A stretch of 64,000 bases of DNA, from NCBI GenBank assembly GCA_025057615.1, contig JANXBF010000002.1:17937-81936 (forward strand), read 5' to 3'. Of the stretch, positions 7,705-16,388 are shown in pieces. Position numbers and translations under genes: made by a program. The notes beneath the pieces were generated by a model. That model ran no database searches. It was not told the DNA's origin and worked only from the letters and a program-made list of their open reading frames with translations. The stretch comes from Candidatus Calescibacterium sp. GTDB lineage: Bacteria; DRYD01. How positions within the stretch are numbered: position 1 is the first letter of the stretch; each line of letters starts with the position of its first letter.

Positions 7705-9033
7705 ATGTCAATAAAAGTTACTCAAATACCGGGACCAAAGGTTGAAGAAATAGCAAGAGAAGAAAGAGAATTATTAGCCACATCAACTAAATGTTGGGAT
7801 ACTCCAGCAGGTCCTGTTGAGGCCAAGGGAATATACTTTAGAGATAAAGATGGTAATGTTTTGATGGATTGGACAAATGGAATGGTTGTTATCTTGGGTC
7901 ATAATCATCCTAGATGGAATGAATCTGTAATAGACCAGATAAATAAATTTGTTTATTTCAATGGTCCAGATTTTGTTTATGATGTTCAGAAAGAGGCTGC
8001 AAAGATTCTTACCCAGATAACTCCAGGTAACTGGAAAAAGAAAGTTTTCTTTTGTAACTCAGGTACTGAAGCTAATGAAGCCGCTATGAAACTTGCCAGA
8101 ATATCTCAGAAAAAGAACTTAATTATAGGTTTTCTTGGAGCATTTCATGGCAGAACTCAAGGTTCCCTATCTGTTACAGCTAGTAAGAGTGTTCAGAGAA
8201 AAGGTTATACTTCTTACTTAAATAACTCTTTTTCTGTTCCTTATCCTTATTGTTATAGATGTTGGTATAATATGACCTATCCTTCGTGTGATCTTTATTG
8301 TATTAGAGTAATAGAGAGATATTTTCAGCATAATTTACCTCCTGATGATGTTGCTGCTTTTATATTTGAGCCTGTTCAAGGAGAAGGTGGATACATTGTT
8401 CCTCCACAGGAATCGTTTAAATTGTTGAAATCGATATTGGATAAGTATGGAATTTTAATGATAGCGGATGAAGTTCAGACAGGTTTTGGAAAAAGTGGTT
8501 ACATGTTTGCTTCTTCATACTTTGGAGTAGAACCAGATATAATCACTATCGCCAAAGCCATATCGAACGGTCTTCCCATGGGTGCAACAGTTTTCAGGGC
8601 TTCATTGGATTTTAAAGAGCAGGGGATGCACTCCAACACTTTTGGTGGAAATCCCTTATCCTGTAGATCTCTTATAGAAGTCTATAATATCATACAAGAA
8701 GAAAGTTTGTTAAAAAGAGTTGTGGATATGGGAAATTACTTCAAACAGAAGTTGTATGAACTTATGGAAAACAGCAGAACCATAGGTGATGTTAGAGTTT
8801 TGGGTATGTTAATTGGTATAGAGTTTGTTAAGGATAGAAGTACCAAGGAACCTGCTAAGGAAATAAGAGATTTTGTGGTAAAAAGAGCATATGAAAAAGG
8901 GCTGTTACTTTTATCTTGTGGGCAATCTGTAATTAGAATAACTGCTTCTTATATTATTACTCAACAGGAAATAGATGAGGGTATTAGAATAATTAAAGAG
9001 GCGGTTGAGGAGGCTGAAAAGCTATTTTTATAA
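7705..9033 (+). CDS. Class-III PLP aminotransferase (4-aminobutyrate aminotransferase-like)
   Basis: 442 aa, full length. Motifs resemble GABA aminotransferases: FCNSGTEANEAAMKLAR (PLP cup), GFLGAFHGRTQGSLS, FIFEPVQGEGGYIVPP, IADEVQTGFGKSGYMFA with the PLP Asp, and ITIAKAISNGLPMGA with the Schiff-base Lys at about 275. It carries the same type of Cys insert as the first aminotransferase (YCYRCWYNMTYPSCDLYC). The N-terminus IPGPKVEEIAREE is typical, so the ATG 11 nt after tRNA-His is the right start although no SD is present. It probably transfers the amino group of a 4- or 5-carbon omega-amino acid to 2-oxoglutarate or pyruvate. Confidence 0.92.
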   Translation: MSIKVTQIPGPKVEEIAREERELLATSTKCWDTPAGPVEAKGIYFRDKDGNVLMDWTNGMVVILGHNHPRWNESVIDQINKFVYFNGPDFVYDVQKEAAKILTQITPGNWKKKVFFCNSGTEANEAAMKLARISQKKNLIIGFLGAFHGRTQGSLSVTASKSVQRKGYTSYLNNSFSVPYPYCYRCWYNMTYPSCDLYCIRVIERYFQHNLPPDDVAAFIFEPVQGEGGYIVPPQESFKLLKSILDKYGILMIADEVQTGFGKSGYMFASSYFGVEPDIITIAKAISNGLPMGATVFRASLDFKEQGMHSNTFGGNPLSCRSLIEVYNIIQEESLLKRVVDMGNYFKQKLYELMENSRTIGDVRVLGMLIGIEFVKDRSTKEPAKEIRDFVVKRAYEKGLLLLSCGQSVIRITASYIITQQEIDEGIRIIKEAVEEAEKLFL

Positions 9034-9035
9034 AA

Positions 9036-9515
9036 TTGAGGCGCTTATTAATTTTATTCGTTTTATTATTTTCACTGACTATTTCTGTGGGTCAGGAGTT
9101 ACTAAAGATTAAAAATATGACTTTATTTTATCCTTCATATTATATAAAAGTTGAGTTGTATAATCAGTATCAGACGGTTGTTCTTCTTGATTCAAGAAAT
9201 CAAAACAGGAGCTTATATGTTGAACTGTTGAGAACTGATATTAAGGATTATATAAAGCAAAACCTTTTGGATCTATATAGCCTTTATGAAGGGAAATATA
9301 AGGTGATTACAAATGAAGTTAGGAATTATAAGGGAAGAAATTTGTATGTTTTGGAGTACACTTTTGTTCAGCTTAATGAAGAGTATAAGACTGTAAAATA
9401 CTTTTGGGAGTTTGAGAGTGGTTCTTATTTGGGTTTGTATTGTTTATCTCCTTTTGCTGAGTTTTCTCAAATTTATAGTGATTTTGTAAATCTTTTTCAA
9501 TCAATTAAGGAGTGA
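9036..9515 (+). CDS. Exported protein of unknown function
   Basis: 159 aa. The N-terminus RRLLILFVLLFSLTISVGQE is a signal peptide with a likely cut after about residue 19, followed by a beta-rich domain (NMTLFYPSYYIKVELYNQYQTVVLL, then YKTVKYFWEFESGSYLGLYC). It resembles small PsbP/DcrB-like periplasmic domains in overall pattern only. The start is a TTG two bases after the aminotransferase stop, with GGAGGC inside that gene. gcvPB follows after 7 nt. The hydrophobic signal supports it being a real gene. Confidence 0.75.
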   Translation: MRRLLILFVLLFSLTISVGQELLKIKNMTLFYPSYYIKVELYNQYQTVVLLDSRNQNRSLYVELLRTDIKDYIKQNLLDLYSLYEGKYKVITNEVRNYKGRNLYVLEYTFVQLNEEYKTVKYFWEFESGSYLGLYCLSPFAEFSQIYSDFVNLFQSIKE

Positions 9516-9522
9516 GTATATT

Positions 9523-10890
9523 ATGACAAATTATATTGAATTTTCTAAAGAGGACGTATGTAGTTTAGAAAGGAAAGATATTGATATTCCTGATTTTTCT
9601 GAATTGGAAGTTGTAAGATATTTTACCAATTTGAGTAGGATAAATTGGGCTGTTGATGTTGGTTTTTATCCTCTGGGTTCCTGTACTATGAAGTATAATC
9701 CTAAGATTAATGATTTTATAGCCAATAAGTTTAATGATTTTCATCCTTATTTGGATGATGCTCAACCAATTTTGGAATTATTGAAGAAGTTGGAGCATAG
9801 TATAGCTTATTTGGTTGGTTTGGATGCTGTGTCTCTTTTACCCGCTGCTGGTGCCCAAGGGGAATATACAGCTTTACTTATTGCAAAGAAATATTTTAAT
9901 ACAAAATCTGAGTTGAGAGATACTGTTTTGATCCCAGACAGTGCACATGGGACCAATCCTGCTTCTGCCTCTATGGCAGGTTTCAATGTTATTACAATAA
10001 AAAGTAATAATCAGGGTCAGATAGATATTGATGATTTGAAGAATAAACTTGGTTCTCATGTTGCAGTGTTTATGATTACTAATCCTAATACTTTGGGAAT
10101 TTATGAAAAAAATATAGAAGATATTACAAGGTTGTGTAGAGATTATGGGGTTTTGACTTATTATGATGGAGCAAATTTCAATGCTATTATTGGTAAGTTA
10201 AGACCTGGGGATATGGGATTTGACATGGTTCACTTGAATTTGCACAAGACTTTTTCTACTCCTCATGGTTCTGGAGGACCTGGTGCTGGACCTATTGCAG
10301 TTAGAGAGTTTTTGAAAAGGTTTCTCCCTGTTCCAGTGATCTCTTACAATGGTAAATACCGTTTGGATTTTGATTTGCCTGACAGTATTGGAATGATTAG
10401 AGATTTTTGGGGTAATATTGGTGTATTGGTAAGAGCTTTGGCTTATATATTATCCTATGGTAAAGATATAAGAAAAGTTTCTGAGTTTGCTGTTCTAAAC
10501 GCAAATTATTTGAGAAAGAGGCTTAAAGATTATTTTGTTGATCCTTATGACCAGGAGTTTTGTGCACATGAGTTTGTCTTGTCTGCTTCAAATTATAAAC
10601 CTATTAAAGCAATGGATATAGCAAAAAGAATGTTGGATTATAATGTTCATTCTCCGACAACTTATTTTCCTCTTATTGTTGAGGAAGCTTTGATGATAGA
10701 ACCGACGGAGACGGAAACTATTCATACTTTGGACCATTTTGTTGAGGTTGTGAAATCAGTTGTTAACGATATTAATACAGATCCTTCTTTACTCACAGAG
10801 GCTCCATTTAATACTCCTGTTGGTAGAGTTAATGATGCTCTTGCTTCAAGGGAACCTAAGCCTACTAAAAAGAGTCTGAACAAAGAATAG
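9523..10890 (+). CDS. gcvPB: Glycine dehydrogenase (decarboxylating) subunit 2
   Basis: 455 aa, the PLP-binding half of the split glycine-cleavage P-protein. It decarboxylates glycine and loads the aminomethyl group on GcvH. Visible: VGFYPLGSCTMKYNPKIND at the N-terminus, PDSAHGTNPASASMAGF, and the lysine loop LNLHKTFSTPHGSGGPGAGP at about 238-257. GGAGTG precedes the ATG. Subunit 1 (gcvPA), gcvH and gcvT are not in this window, so the complex is assembled from separate loci. Its stop overlaps the lnt start by one base. Confidence 0.96.
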   Translation: MTNYIEFSKEDVCSLERKDIDIPDFSELEVVRYFTNLSRINWAVDVGFYPLGSCTMKYNPKINDFIANKFNDFHPYLDDAQPILELLKKLEHSIAYLVGLDAVSLLPAAGAQGEYTALLIAKKYFNTKSELRDTVLIPDSAHGTNPASASMAGFNVITIKSNNQGQIDIDDLKNKLGSHVAVFMITNPNTLGIYEKNIEDITRLCRDYGVLTYYDGANFNAIIGKLRPGDMGFDMVHLNLHKTFSTPHGSGGPGAGPIAVREFLKRFLPVPVISYNGKYRLDFDLPDSIGMIRDFWGNIGVLVRALAYILSYGKDIRKVSEFAVLNANYLRKRLKDYFVDPYDQEFCAHEFVLSASNYKPIKAMDIAKRMLDYNVHSPTTYFPLIVEEALMIEPTETETIHTLDHFVEVVKSVVNDINTDPSLLTEAPFNTPVGRVNDALASREPKPTKKSLNKE

Positions 10891-12374
10891 TGATTTTATC
10901 TGTTTTACTTTTTTATTTTTGTTTTTTTTTAACTTTTTATTTTGATTTCGAGTTCAATGGTTTCTTATTTTTATTTGCATCTTTTTTTCTCGTGAGGAAA
11001 TTGTTTGAGTATCAGATTGATTTGAAGAGGGTTTGGTTTTTCAGTTTGGGGCTCGGTTTTCTGTGTGTTCTATGGATGTGGTTTATTGTCAATTATGTTG
11101 GGTTTTTTTTCACTATACTGGCAATGTCGTTATCAATTTTTATTTTGAGTATTTTTTTTAGTTTGATGTTTTTACCATTTATTTGGATGAAGGCGAAAAG
11201 AGGGATTTTGGTATATTCATTGATTTATGGACTATATTTTGTTTTGTGGAATTATCTTTTTTATATTTTTGATGATTTAGGTCTGAGTTTTTTACAGTTC
11301 TATTTTACACAGAGTAGTATTTACTTGTTTTATCCCTTGTTTTCTATACATCCGATTCTTGTCAATTTTGTTATGGTATTGTTGGTGTTTTACTTTGTTT
11401 ATTTGGCATTTTTTAAAAATGTGAAAATGGTTTATTGGATTTTAGGAGTTCTTGTTTTATCAAATTTGATTGCTAAGTTTTACTATGACTTTCTTTCTGG
11501 TATGATTTTGGGATATTTGAATGATAAGTTGAATAGAGAGAATGTTTTTTTATTTTTTATTTCTACAGATACTGTTGCCCAGCCTCCAGATTATAGAATT
11601 AGGAACGAGAATATGACTTTTTATAAGTTATCCGTTGCTCTAGCATCAGCTTATTCCACTAAAAGGAATAATAAATCAATTTTTATTTTTTTCTTACCAG
11701 AGGGATCTTTGAGTAAGGATGAAAGGTATACGTTTAATTTGAATAATCCAAATTTAAGTTATTCAATAACTAATTTGAAATATAACATGAATAATTTGAT
11801 TGGTAATCGGGATTTTTTTTCTATTTTTGGAAATAGCTTTCTTTTTTTTAATCCGACTTCTGTAGATTATGAAATAAAGAAGATATTTAATAGTGTTGTT
11901 TTATTAAGTTTTAATGATATAAATAACTTGAGAATTATTGATTATCAGATATACAGTAAACGTTTTTTGGTTCCATTTACTGAGGTTACACCTGGTTTTT
12001 TCAAATCCATTTCCAAATTTTTATCCAAATGGATAGTTCTTTACAAGTATCTCGATTATAGTGAAGGTAAAGATTATTTTAAAGAATTTGCTATTAGGGA
12101 TATAAAATTCGTTCCACTTATATGTTTTGAAAGTTTTAAACACATATATCCTATATCGATTTATTCTAATGTTGATTTTTTAGTGGTTTCTTCCAATGAT
12201 AGTTGGTTTAAAAATAACCCGATGTTGTTTTTACATTTGAAAAGTGTTAGAGTTCTCTCTGTTGTTAAGAGAAAACCTGTTATTTTCTTAGCTAATGGTT
12301 ATGAAAATAGGATCTTTATTTTCAGTGATAAGACTAGGAATATAAGAAATACAATTCATATAATTAGTTTTTAG
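10890..12374 (+). CDS. lnt: Apolipoprotein N-acyltransferase
   Basis: 494 aa, normal size. Inner-membrane enzyme that adds the third acyl chain to lipoproteins. About six to eight very hydrophobic segments occupy residues 1-205, followed by a periplasmic nitrilase-like domain with the full Glu-Lys-Cys triad: LPEGS (about 269), YSKRFLVPFTEVTPGF (Lys about 356) and VPLICFESF (Cys about 411), then SSNDSWFKNNP and a final hydrophobic stretch. The GTG start overlaps the gcvPB stop (TAGTG). Divergence from E. coli Lnt is high but every catalytic residue is kept. It argues for an outer membrane or at least triacylated lipoproteins. Confidence 0.9.
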   Translation: MILSVLLFYFCFFLTFYFDFEFNGFLFLFASFFLVRKLFEYQIDLKRVWFFSLGLGFLCVLWMWFIVNYVGFFFTILAMSLSIFILSIFFSLMFLPFIWMKAKRGILVYSLIYGLYFVLWNYLFYIFDDLGLSFLQFYFTQSSIYLFYPLFSIHPILVNFVMVLLVFYFVYLAFFKNVKMVYWILGVLVLSNLIAKFYYDFLSGMILGYLNDKLNRENVFLFFISTDTVAQPPDYRIRNENMTFYKLSVALASAYSTKRNNKSIFIFFLPEGSLSKDERYTFNLNNPNLSYSITNLKYNMNNLIGNRDFFSIFGNSFLFFNPTSVDYEIKKIFNSVVLLSFNDINNLRIIDYQIYSKRFLVPFTEVTPGFFKSISKFLSKWIVLYKYLDYSEGKDYFKEFAIRDIKFVPLICFESFKHIYPISIYSNVDFLVVSSNDSWFKNNPMLFLHLKSVRVLSVVKRKPVIFLANGYENRIFIFSDKTRNIRNTIHIISF

Positions 12375-12401
12375 ATTGAGGTAATTTTTTATATATTATC
12401 T

Positions 12402-12422
12402 TTTTTACATTTTTTTTACAAA
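12402..12422 (+). promoter_or_regulatory. TTTTTACA-T8-ACAAA element upstream of the C11 peptidase gene
   Basis: A 21-base AT-rich string in the 117-bp gap between lnt and the clostripain-family gene. The identical 21-mer occurs at 58571-58591 upstream of the charged-protein gene, and related TTTTTACA repeats occur before pgk and before the 208-aa protein gene. It may be a promoter-associated or regulatory element. TTTACA could act as a -35 box, but I could not place a good -10. Confidence 0.3.
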
Positions 12423-12491
12423 TGAACCTCTTTATTTGTGTAAAAGTGATCAAAAAGAACGTTAAAATAATCATTAAGGAGGTAAATAATC

Positions 12492-14060
12492 ATGGCAAAT
12501 ATAAATAACAAGATTGTATATCCTGGAGTAAATCCGTTTATACCATTTTCTTCTGAGCCTGTTGTCTGGAATAAGGATGTTCCTGTTGACTACGATGTAA
12601 AATTGGATGATAGTTATAATGTTGAGCAGAGCGTGGGAGAGGAGGGGAAAAGGAAGAAATGGTTGGTTATACATTATGGAGCAGGAGATAATAACTTGGC
12701 AAAGATGATATTTTCTGATACTGATGAATTAGAAAAAGTTGGTTCTGACATTAATACACATATTGTCTCCATACTTGATGTTGGTAAGCAATGGGGTGTT
12801 CCGTTTAAAGGTGCCAGAATTTTTTACTTGAAGAAGGACGATGTTTCTGGTAAGATAAACTCACCTGTTTTAAAGAACTTGGGACAGGTAAATACTGCTG
12901 ACCCTGCATTTATGGCAAGTGTATTGAAAGAGATTATAAAGAGGTTCCCTGCTGATAACATCGCTATATTTATAGGTGATCACGGGGCTGGCTGGGAAGG
13001 TGCTATTGAAGATGATAGTTCTAATGGAAAGTTTATGAAAATAGGAGAGATAAGAGAGGCCTTAGAAAGTGTTGCTCAAAGTTTGGGTAAGAAAATAGAT
13101 GTTTTGGCTTTTGATGCTTGTTTAATGGCAATGGCAGAAGTTGGGTATGAATTGAAGAATGCTGTTAAATATATGGTTGCAAGTGAGCAATTGGAAGGTG
13201 GGGGTGGATATAACTACACTATACTTTTCTCTAAGGCAATGGCTGATGCTATTAAAAATCTTCAACAGGCAAATTTGGTAAAGATAAAGGTTGGTCCTGA
13301 AGAGTTTGCCAAACTTATAGTTAATGCTGCTAAAGAATATAGTAGAGATATAGAAACAATATCAGCAGTTGATTTGGAAAAAGTTTCCGATTTAGCAAAT
13401 TCTATAAACCTATTTGCTGAGACTGTTATATCTAAAGCCAAGGAATCACAAATCTATGAAGCACTTAGTAATTATCAAAAATTGACAGAGGAATTGAAAT
13501 CTTTAAAATCGCAGAAGACTGAAGTTGATTATGATAAAGTCATAGAAATTTTGAAGAACTATAATAATTTGATGCAAACTTTAGCTAATATTCTTGGAAG
13601 TGGTTCTAAGAGCGATCTAGATTTAGAGAAACAGTTGTCTCAATTGAAGGAGTTCGACGCTAAACTGAATCAATTCTTATCTGCTTATTCCGCACTCAGT
13701 TTGTCTTCTAAGGTTCAAGATTTATTTGCTGAGCTCAATAATACCGATGCTAAAAAAATAAGAGAAAAAATAACTAAGACTCAGGGATTCTATGGTTCTT
13801 TCAGAGATCTGAAACATTTTATGCAGCTAATAGCTGAGGATAATACAATAAGTTTGGATGTTAGAGAAAAAGCAAAGGAAGTTATCAAATCTCTGGATCA
13901 ATATGTTATAGCGGAGTTTCATGTTGAAAAGTATCCAAATGCAAATGGTGTAACAATAGAGCTTCCTTCATATGGTGGTGTCAAATCAGATTATAAGGAT
14001 ACCATGTTTGCAAAAGATACGAAATGGGATGAAATGTTGGATAAATTAAACAAGGTTTAA
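12492..14060 (+). CDS. Clostripain-family (C11) cysteine peptidase, no signal peptide
   Basis: 522 aa. The caspase-like catalytic pair is clear: FIGDHGAGWEGAIEDD with catalytic His at about 162 and DVLAFDACLMAMAEVGYEL with catalytic Cys at about 209. The preceding KWLVIHYGAGDNNLAKMIF is the usual first strand of the fold. Residues about 300-430 form a long charged helical (coiled-coil-like) insert, followed by a C-terminal domain with GVTIELPSYGG as in other C11 enzymes. There is no signal peptide or membrane anchor although most characterised members are exported; the N-terminus is polar and Pro-rich. AAGGAGG precedes the ATG. It is monocistronic, ending at a terminator hairpin. Confidence 0.9.
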   Translation: MANINNKIVYPGVNPFIPFSSEPVVWNKDVPVDYDVKLDDSYNVEQSVGEEGKRKKWLVIHYGAGDNNLAKMIFSDTDELEKVGSDINTHIVSILDVGKQWGVPFKGARIFYLKKDDVSGKINSPVLKNLGQVNTADPAFMASVLKEIIKRFPADNIAIFIGDHGAGWEGAIEDDSSNGKFMKIGEIREALESVAQSLGKKIDVLAFDACLMAMAEVGYELKNAVKYMVASEQLEGGGGYNYTILFSKAMADAIKNLQQANLVKIKVGPEEFAKLIVNAAKEYSRDIETISAVDLEKVSDLANSINLFAETVISKAKESQIYEALSNYQKLTEELKSLKSQKTEVDYDKVIEILKNYNNLMQTLANILGSGSKSDLDLEKQLSQLKEFDAKLNQFLSAYSALSLSSKVQDLFAELNNTDAKKIREKITKTQGFYGSFRDLKHFMQLIAEDNTISLDVREKAKEVIKSLDQYVIAEFHVEKYPNANGVTIELPSYGGVKSDYKDTMFAKDTKWDEMLDKLNKV

Positions 14061-14078
14061 GATTAAACAAGGTTTAAA
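14045..14078 (+). repeat. 17-bp tandem duplication across the C11 gene stop
   Basis: ATTAAACAAGGTTTAAG is followed directly by ATTAAACAAGGTTTAAA. The first copy encodes the last residues and stop (LNKV*); the second lies after the stop. It looks like a recent slippage duplication. Confidence 0.85.
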
Positions 14079-14098
14079 TTGGGTTTTCATAGTCATTA

Positions 14099-14131
14099 CC
14101 AAAGGGAGGTTGTAAATTACCTCCCTTTTGG
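14099..14131 (+). terminator. Hairpin terminator after the C11 peptidase gene
   Basis: CCAAAGGGAGGT and ACCTCCCTTTTGG form a 12-bp stem with one bulged T around an 8-nt loop. It is the strongest hairpin seen between genes here. There is no clean downstream T-run, so termination may be partial; the asd start lies 42 nt further on. Confidence 0.6.
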
Positions 14132-14172
14132 ATTATGTAAAAAATAATTTAATTATAAAGGAGGTAGTTTTA

Positions 14173-15129
14173 ATGAGAGTTTCTATTGTTGGTATTAATG
14201 GTTTGGTTGGTAAAGAATTAGAAAAATTGATAAAAGATAATACTAATTGGGATATTGAGGGTTTTGGTTCGTCTGATAAAATAGATTACGAAAAAATGAG
14301 AAAAAAGGATATTGTATTTTTATGTGTTGACAATGATGTTAGTGCTTCTATAGCTCCACATATATATGATTACACTACTGTTATAGATAATAGTTCTTAT
14401 TACAGGATGGATAGTGATGTGCCTCTTGTGGTTCCAGAAGTGAACATGGTTTATGATTGGGATAGTAGGAAATCAAAGAGAATAATTGCTAATCCTAATT
14501 GTTCAACCATTCAGCTTGTTATACCTTTGAAGCCAATTTTTGATAGTTACGGTATTGAGGAGGTTTTCGTTGCGACGTATCAATCAGTTTCCGGAGCGGG
14601 TAAGAAAGCTCTTGATGAGTTTAAGGATCAAATAAAGAGTAATCACTTTGAGAATAAATATTTGCCATATCCAATTGCATATAATTTGTTTCCTGTTATT
14701 GGAAATTTTTTTGAGGATAATATAGAAAACATTGTCTGTACTGAAGAAAAAAAGATTATGGAGGAAACGAATAAAATATTAAACTCTGATATAAATGTTC
14801 ATCCTTTTACGGTAAGGGTTCCTGTTATAAGAGCTCATAGTCAGGCTGTTTTTGTAAGAACTAAGAGGGATTTTGAATATGAGCAACTTATTGGTTTACT
14901 TGATGAATTTGCAAGGTCGGGTGGTTTGAAAGTCTGGGTGGATAACAGTGTTTTACCACAACCATATACTGTTTCAAATACAAATGAAGTTCATATTTCA
15001 AGAATAAGGAAGCTTGGTAGTAAATTAATCGGTTTTTGGAGTGTTTCTGATAATTTACTTCGTGGTGCTGCTTATAACGCTTTCCTGATTGCAAAGAAAA
15101 TATTACAGAACAAAGTTGCTACTAAATGA
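14173..15129 (+). CDS. asd: Aspartate-semialdehyde dehydrogenase
   Basis: 318 aa from the chosen start. It reduces beta-aspartyl phosphate to aspartate semialdehyde for Lys, Met, Thr and diaminopimelate synthesis. Motifs: MRVSIVGINGLVGKE (NADP fold), IANPNCSTIQLVIPLKP with catalytic Cys at about 110, YQSVSGAGKKALDEF, and VRVPVIRAHSQAVFVR with the substrate Arg and base His. The ORF extends to 14128, but AAAGGAGG lies seven to nine bases before the ATG at 14173 and the family N-terminus begins there. It is slightly shorter than the usual 330-370 aa. Confidence 0.95.
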   Translation: MRVSIVGINGLVGKELEKLIKDNTNWDIEGFGSSDKIDYEKMRKKDIVFLCVDNDVSASIAPHIYDYTTVIDNSSYYRMDSDVPLVVPEVNMVYDWDSRKSKRIIANPNCSTIQLVIPLKPIFDSYGIEEVFVATYQSVSGAGKKALDEFKDQIKSNHFENKYLPYPIAYNLFPVIGNFFEDNIENIVCTEEKKIMEETNKILNSDINVHPFTVRVPVIRAHSQAVFVRTKRDFEYEQLIGLLDEFARSGGLKVWVDNSVLPQPYTVSNTNEVHISRIRKLGSKLIGFWSVSDNLLRGAAYNAFLIAKKILQNKVATK

Positions 15130-15227
15130 AATGCTTTTAATAAAATTTTTTAATGAAATTTTTAAGTTAGGTTTTTACTTATAAAAGAAAGGATAGTTAT
15201 CTTTTTTGTTGAAAAAACTTTTATAGA

Positions 15228-16388
15228 ATGAAGAACATTTGTATATTGGGTTCTACTGGTTCGATAGGTTTCCAATCTATGGATGTAATATCCAAGTATC
15301 CGGAAATTTTGAGGGTTTATTCTATTGCTGCTTATGGAAGAAACCCGAATAGTATAATTGCTCAGATAAAGAGGTATAACCCGAAATATGTTGCTGTTTT
15401 TGATGAGCAAACTGCAAAGAAAATATCCAGTGAGGTTAATGTTAAAATTTTTACTGGTATGGATGGTTTAATGAAATTGGTTGAAGATGATAATGTGGAT
15501 TTAGTTATCAGTGCTATGGTTGGATTTGTTGGATTAAAACCAACACTTTATGCTTTAGAAAAAGGTAAATATGTTGCCTTGGCTAACAAAGAATCTGTTG
15601 TTGTTGGTGGACCTTTAATACAGAAGTATATAGATAAAATCATTCCTGTTGATAGTGAACATAGTGCAATATTTCAGCTTATAGAAAATAAGAATAAAAG
15701 CGATATAAAAGAGATTGTAATTACTGCTTCTGGTGGACCGTTTTGGAAAAAAAAGGAGAGTCAACTTAAAAATGTTAGAATTGAGGATGCTCTTAAGCAT
15801 CCTGTTTGGAAAATGGGAAACAAAATAACTATTGATAGTGCAACTTTGATGAATAAGGCTCTTGAGATAATAGAGGCATACTTTTTATTTTCTCTTCCTT
15901 ATGATAAAATAAAGGCTGTAATTCATCCACAGAGTTATATTCATTCACTCGTAATTTTTAATGATAATAATGTTTTTGCTCATATTGCAAAGCCTGATAT
16001 GAGGATACCTATTACTTATGCTCTATTCTATCCCCATAGAGTTGAGAACCAGTTCTCAGAATTCAGCTTTGCTGATTTATATAATAAGAGGTTGGAGTTT
16101 TATGAAATACCTTCTCATTTCAGGTCTATAAAATTTGCTTATTCTGTTTTATCAAATGGAGGTGTTTTTCCAACTATTATGAACGCTTCAAATGAAGTCG
16201 CAGTGGATTTATTTATTCAAAGAAAAATAGGGTTTACTGATATTTTTAATATAGTTGAAGATACTTTATGTTGTTATGGTGGTCCTAATTATGATGATTT
16301 GAATTTGGAAATACTTGAGCAGGTTGACTCGTGGGCCAGAAGGACAGCTGTTGATTTGGCTAAGAAATCAAAAATATTTATAAACTGA
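15228..16388 (+). CDS. dxr: 1-deoxy-D-xylulose 5-phosphate reductoisomerase
   Basis: 386 aa, full length. It converts DXP to MEP with NADPH, the first committed step of the non-mevalonate isoprenoid pathway. Visible: ICILGSTGSIGFQSMDVI (5-22), ALANKESVVVGG, PVDSEHSAIFQLIE with metal ligands, ITASGGPFWKK, and HPVWKMGNKITIDSATLMNK. No strong SD before the ATG. Its stop overlaps the next gene by one base, opening a run dxr-NERD-smpB-DUF47-pit. The 98 bases upstream (15130-15227) are AT-rich with no gene. Confidence 0.96.
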   Translation: MKNICILGSTGSIGFQSMDVISKYPEILRVYSIAAYGRNPNSIIAQIKRYNPKYVAVFDEQTAKKISSEVNVKIFTGMDGLMKLVEDDNVDLVISAMVGFVGLKPTLYALEKGKYVALANKESVVVGGPLIQKYIDKIIPVDSEHSAIFQLIENKNKSDIKEIVITASGGPFWKKKESQLKNVRIEDALKHPVWKMGNKITIDSATLMNKALEIIEAYFLFSLPYDKIKAVIHPQSYIHSLVIFNDNNVFAHIAKPDMRIPITYALFYPHRVENQFSEFSFADLYNKRLEFYEIPSHFRSIKFAYSVLSNGGVFPTIMNASNEVAVDLFIQRKIGFTDIFNIVEDTLCCYGGPNYDDLNLEILEQVDSWARRTAVDLAKKSKIFIN

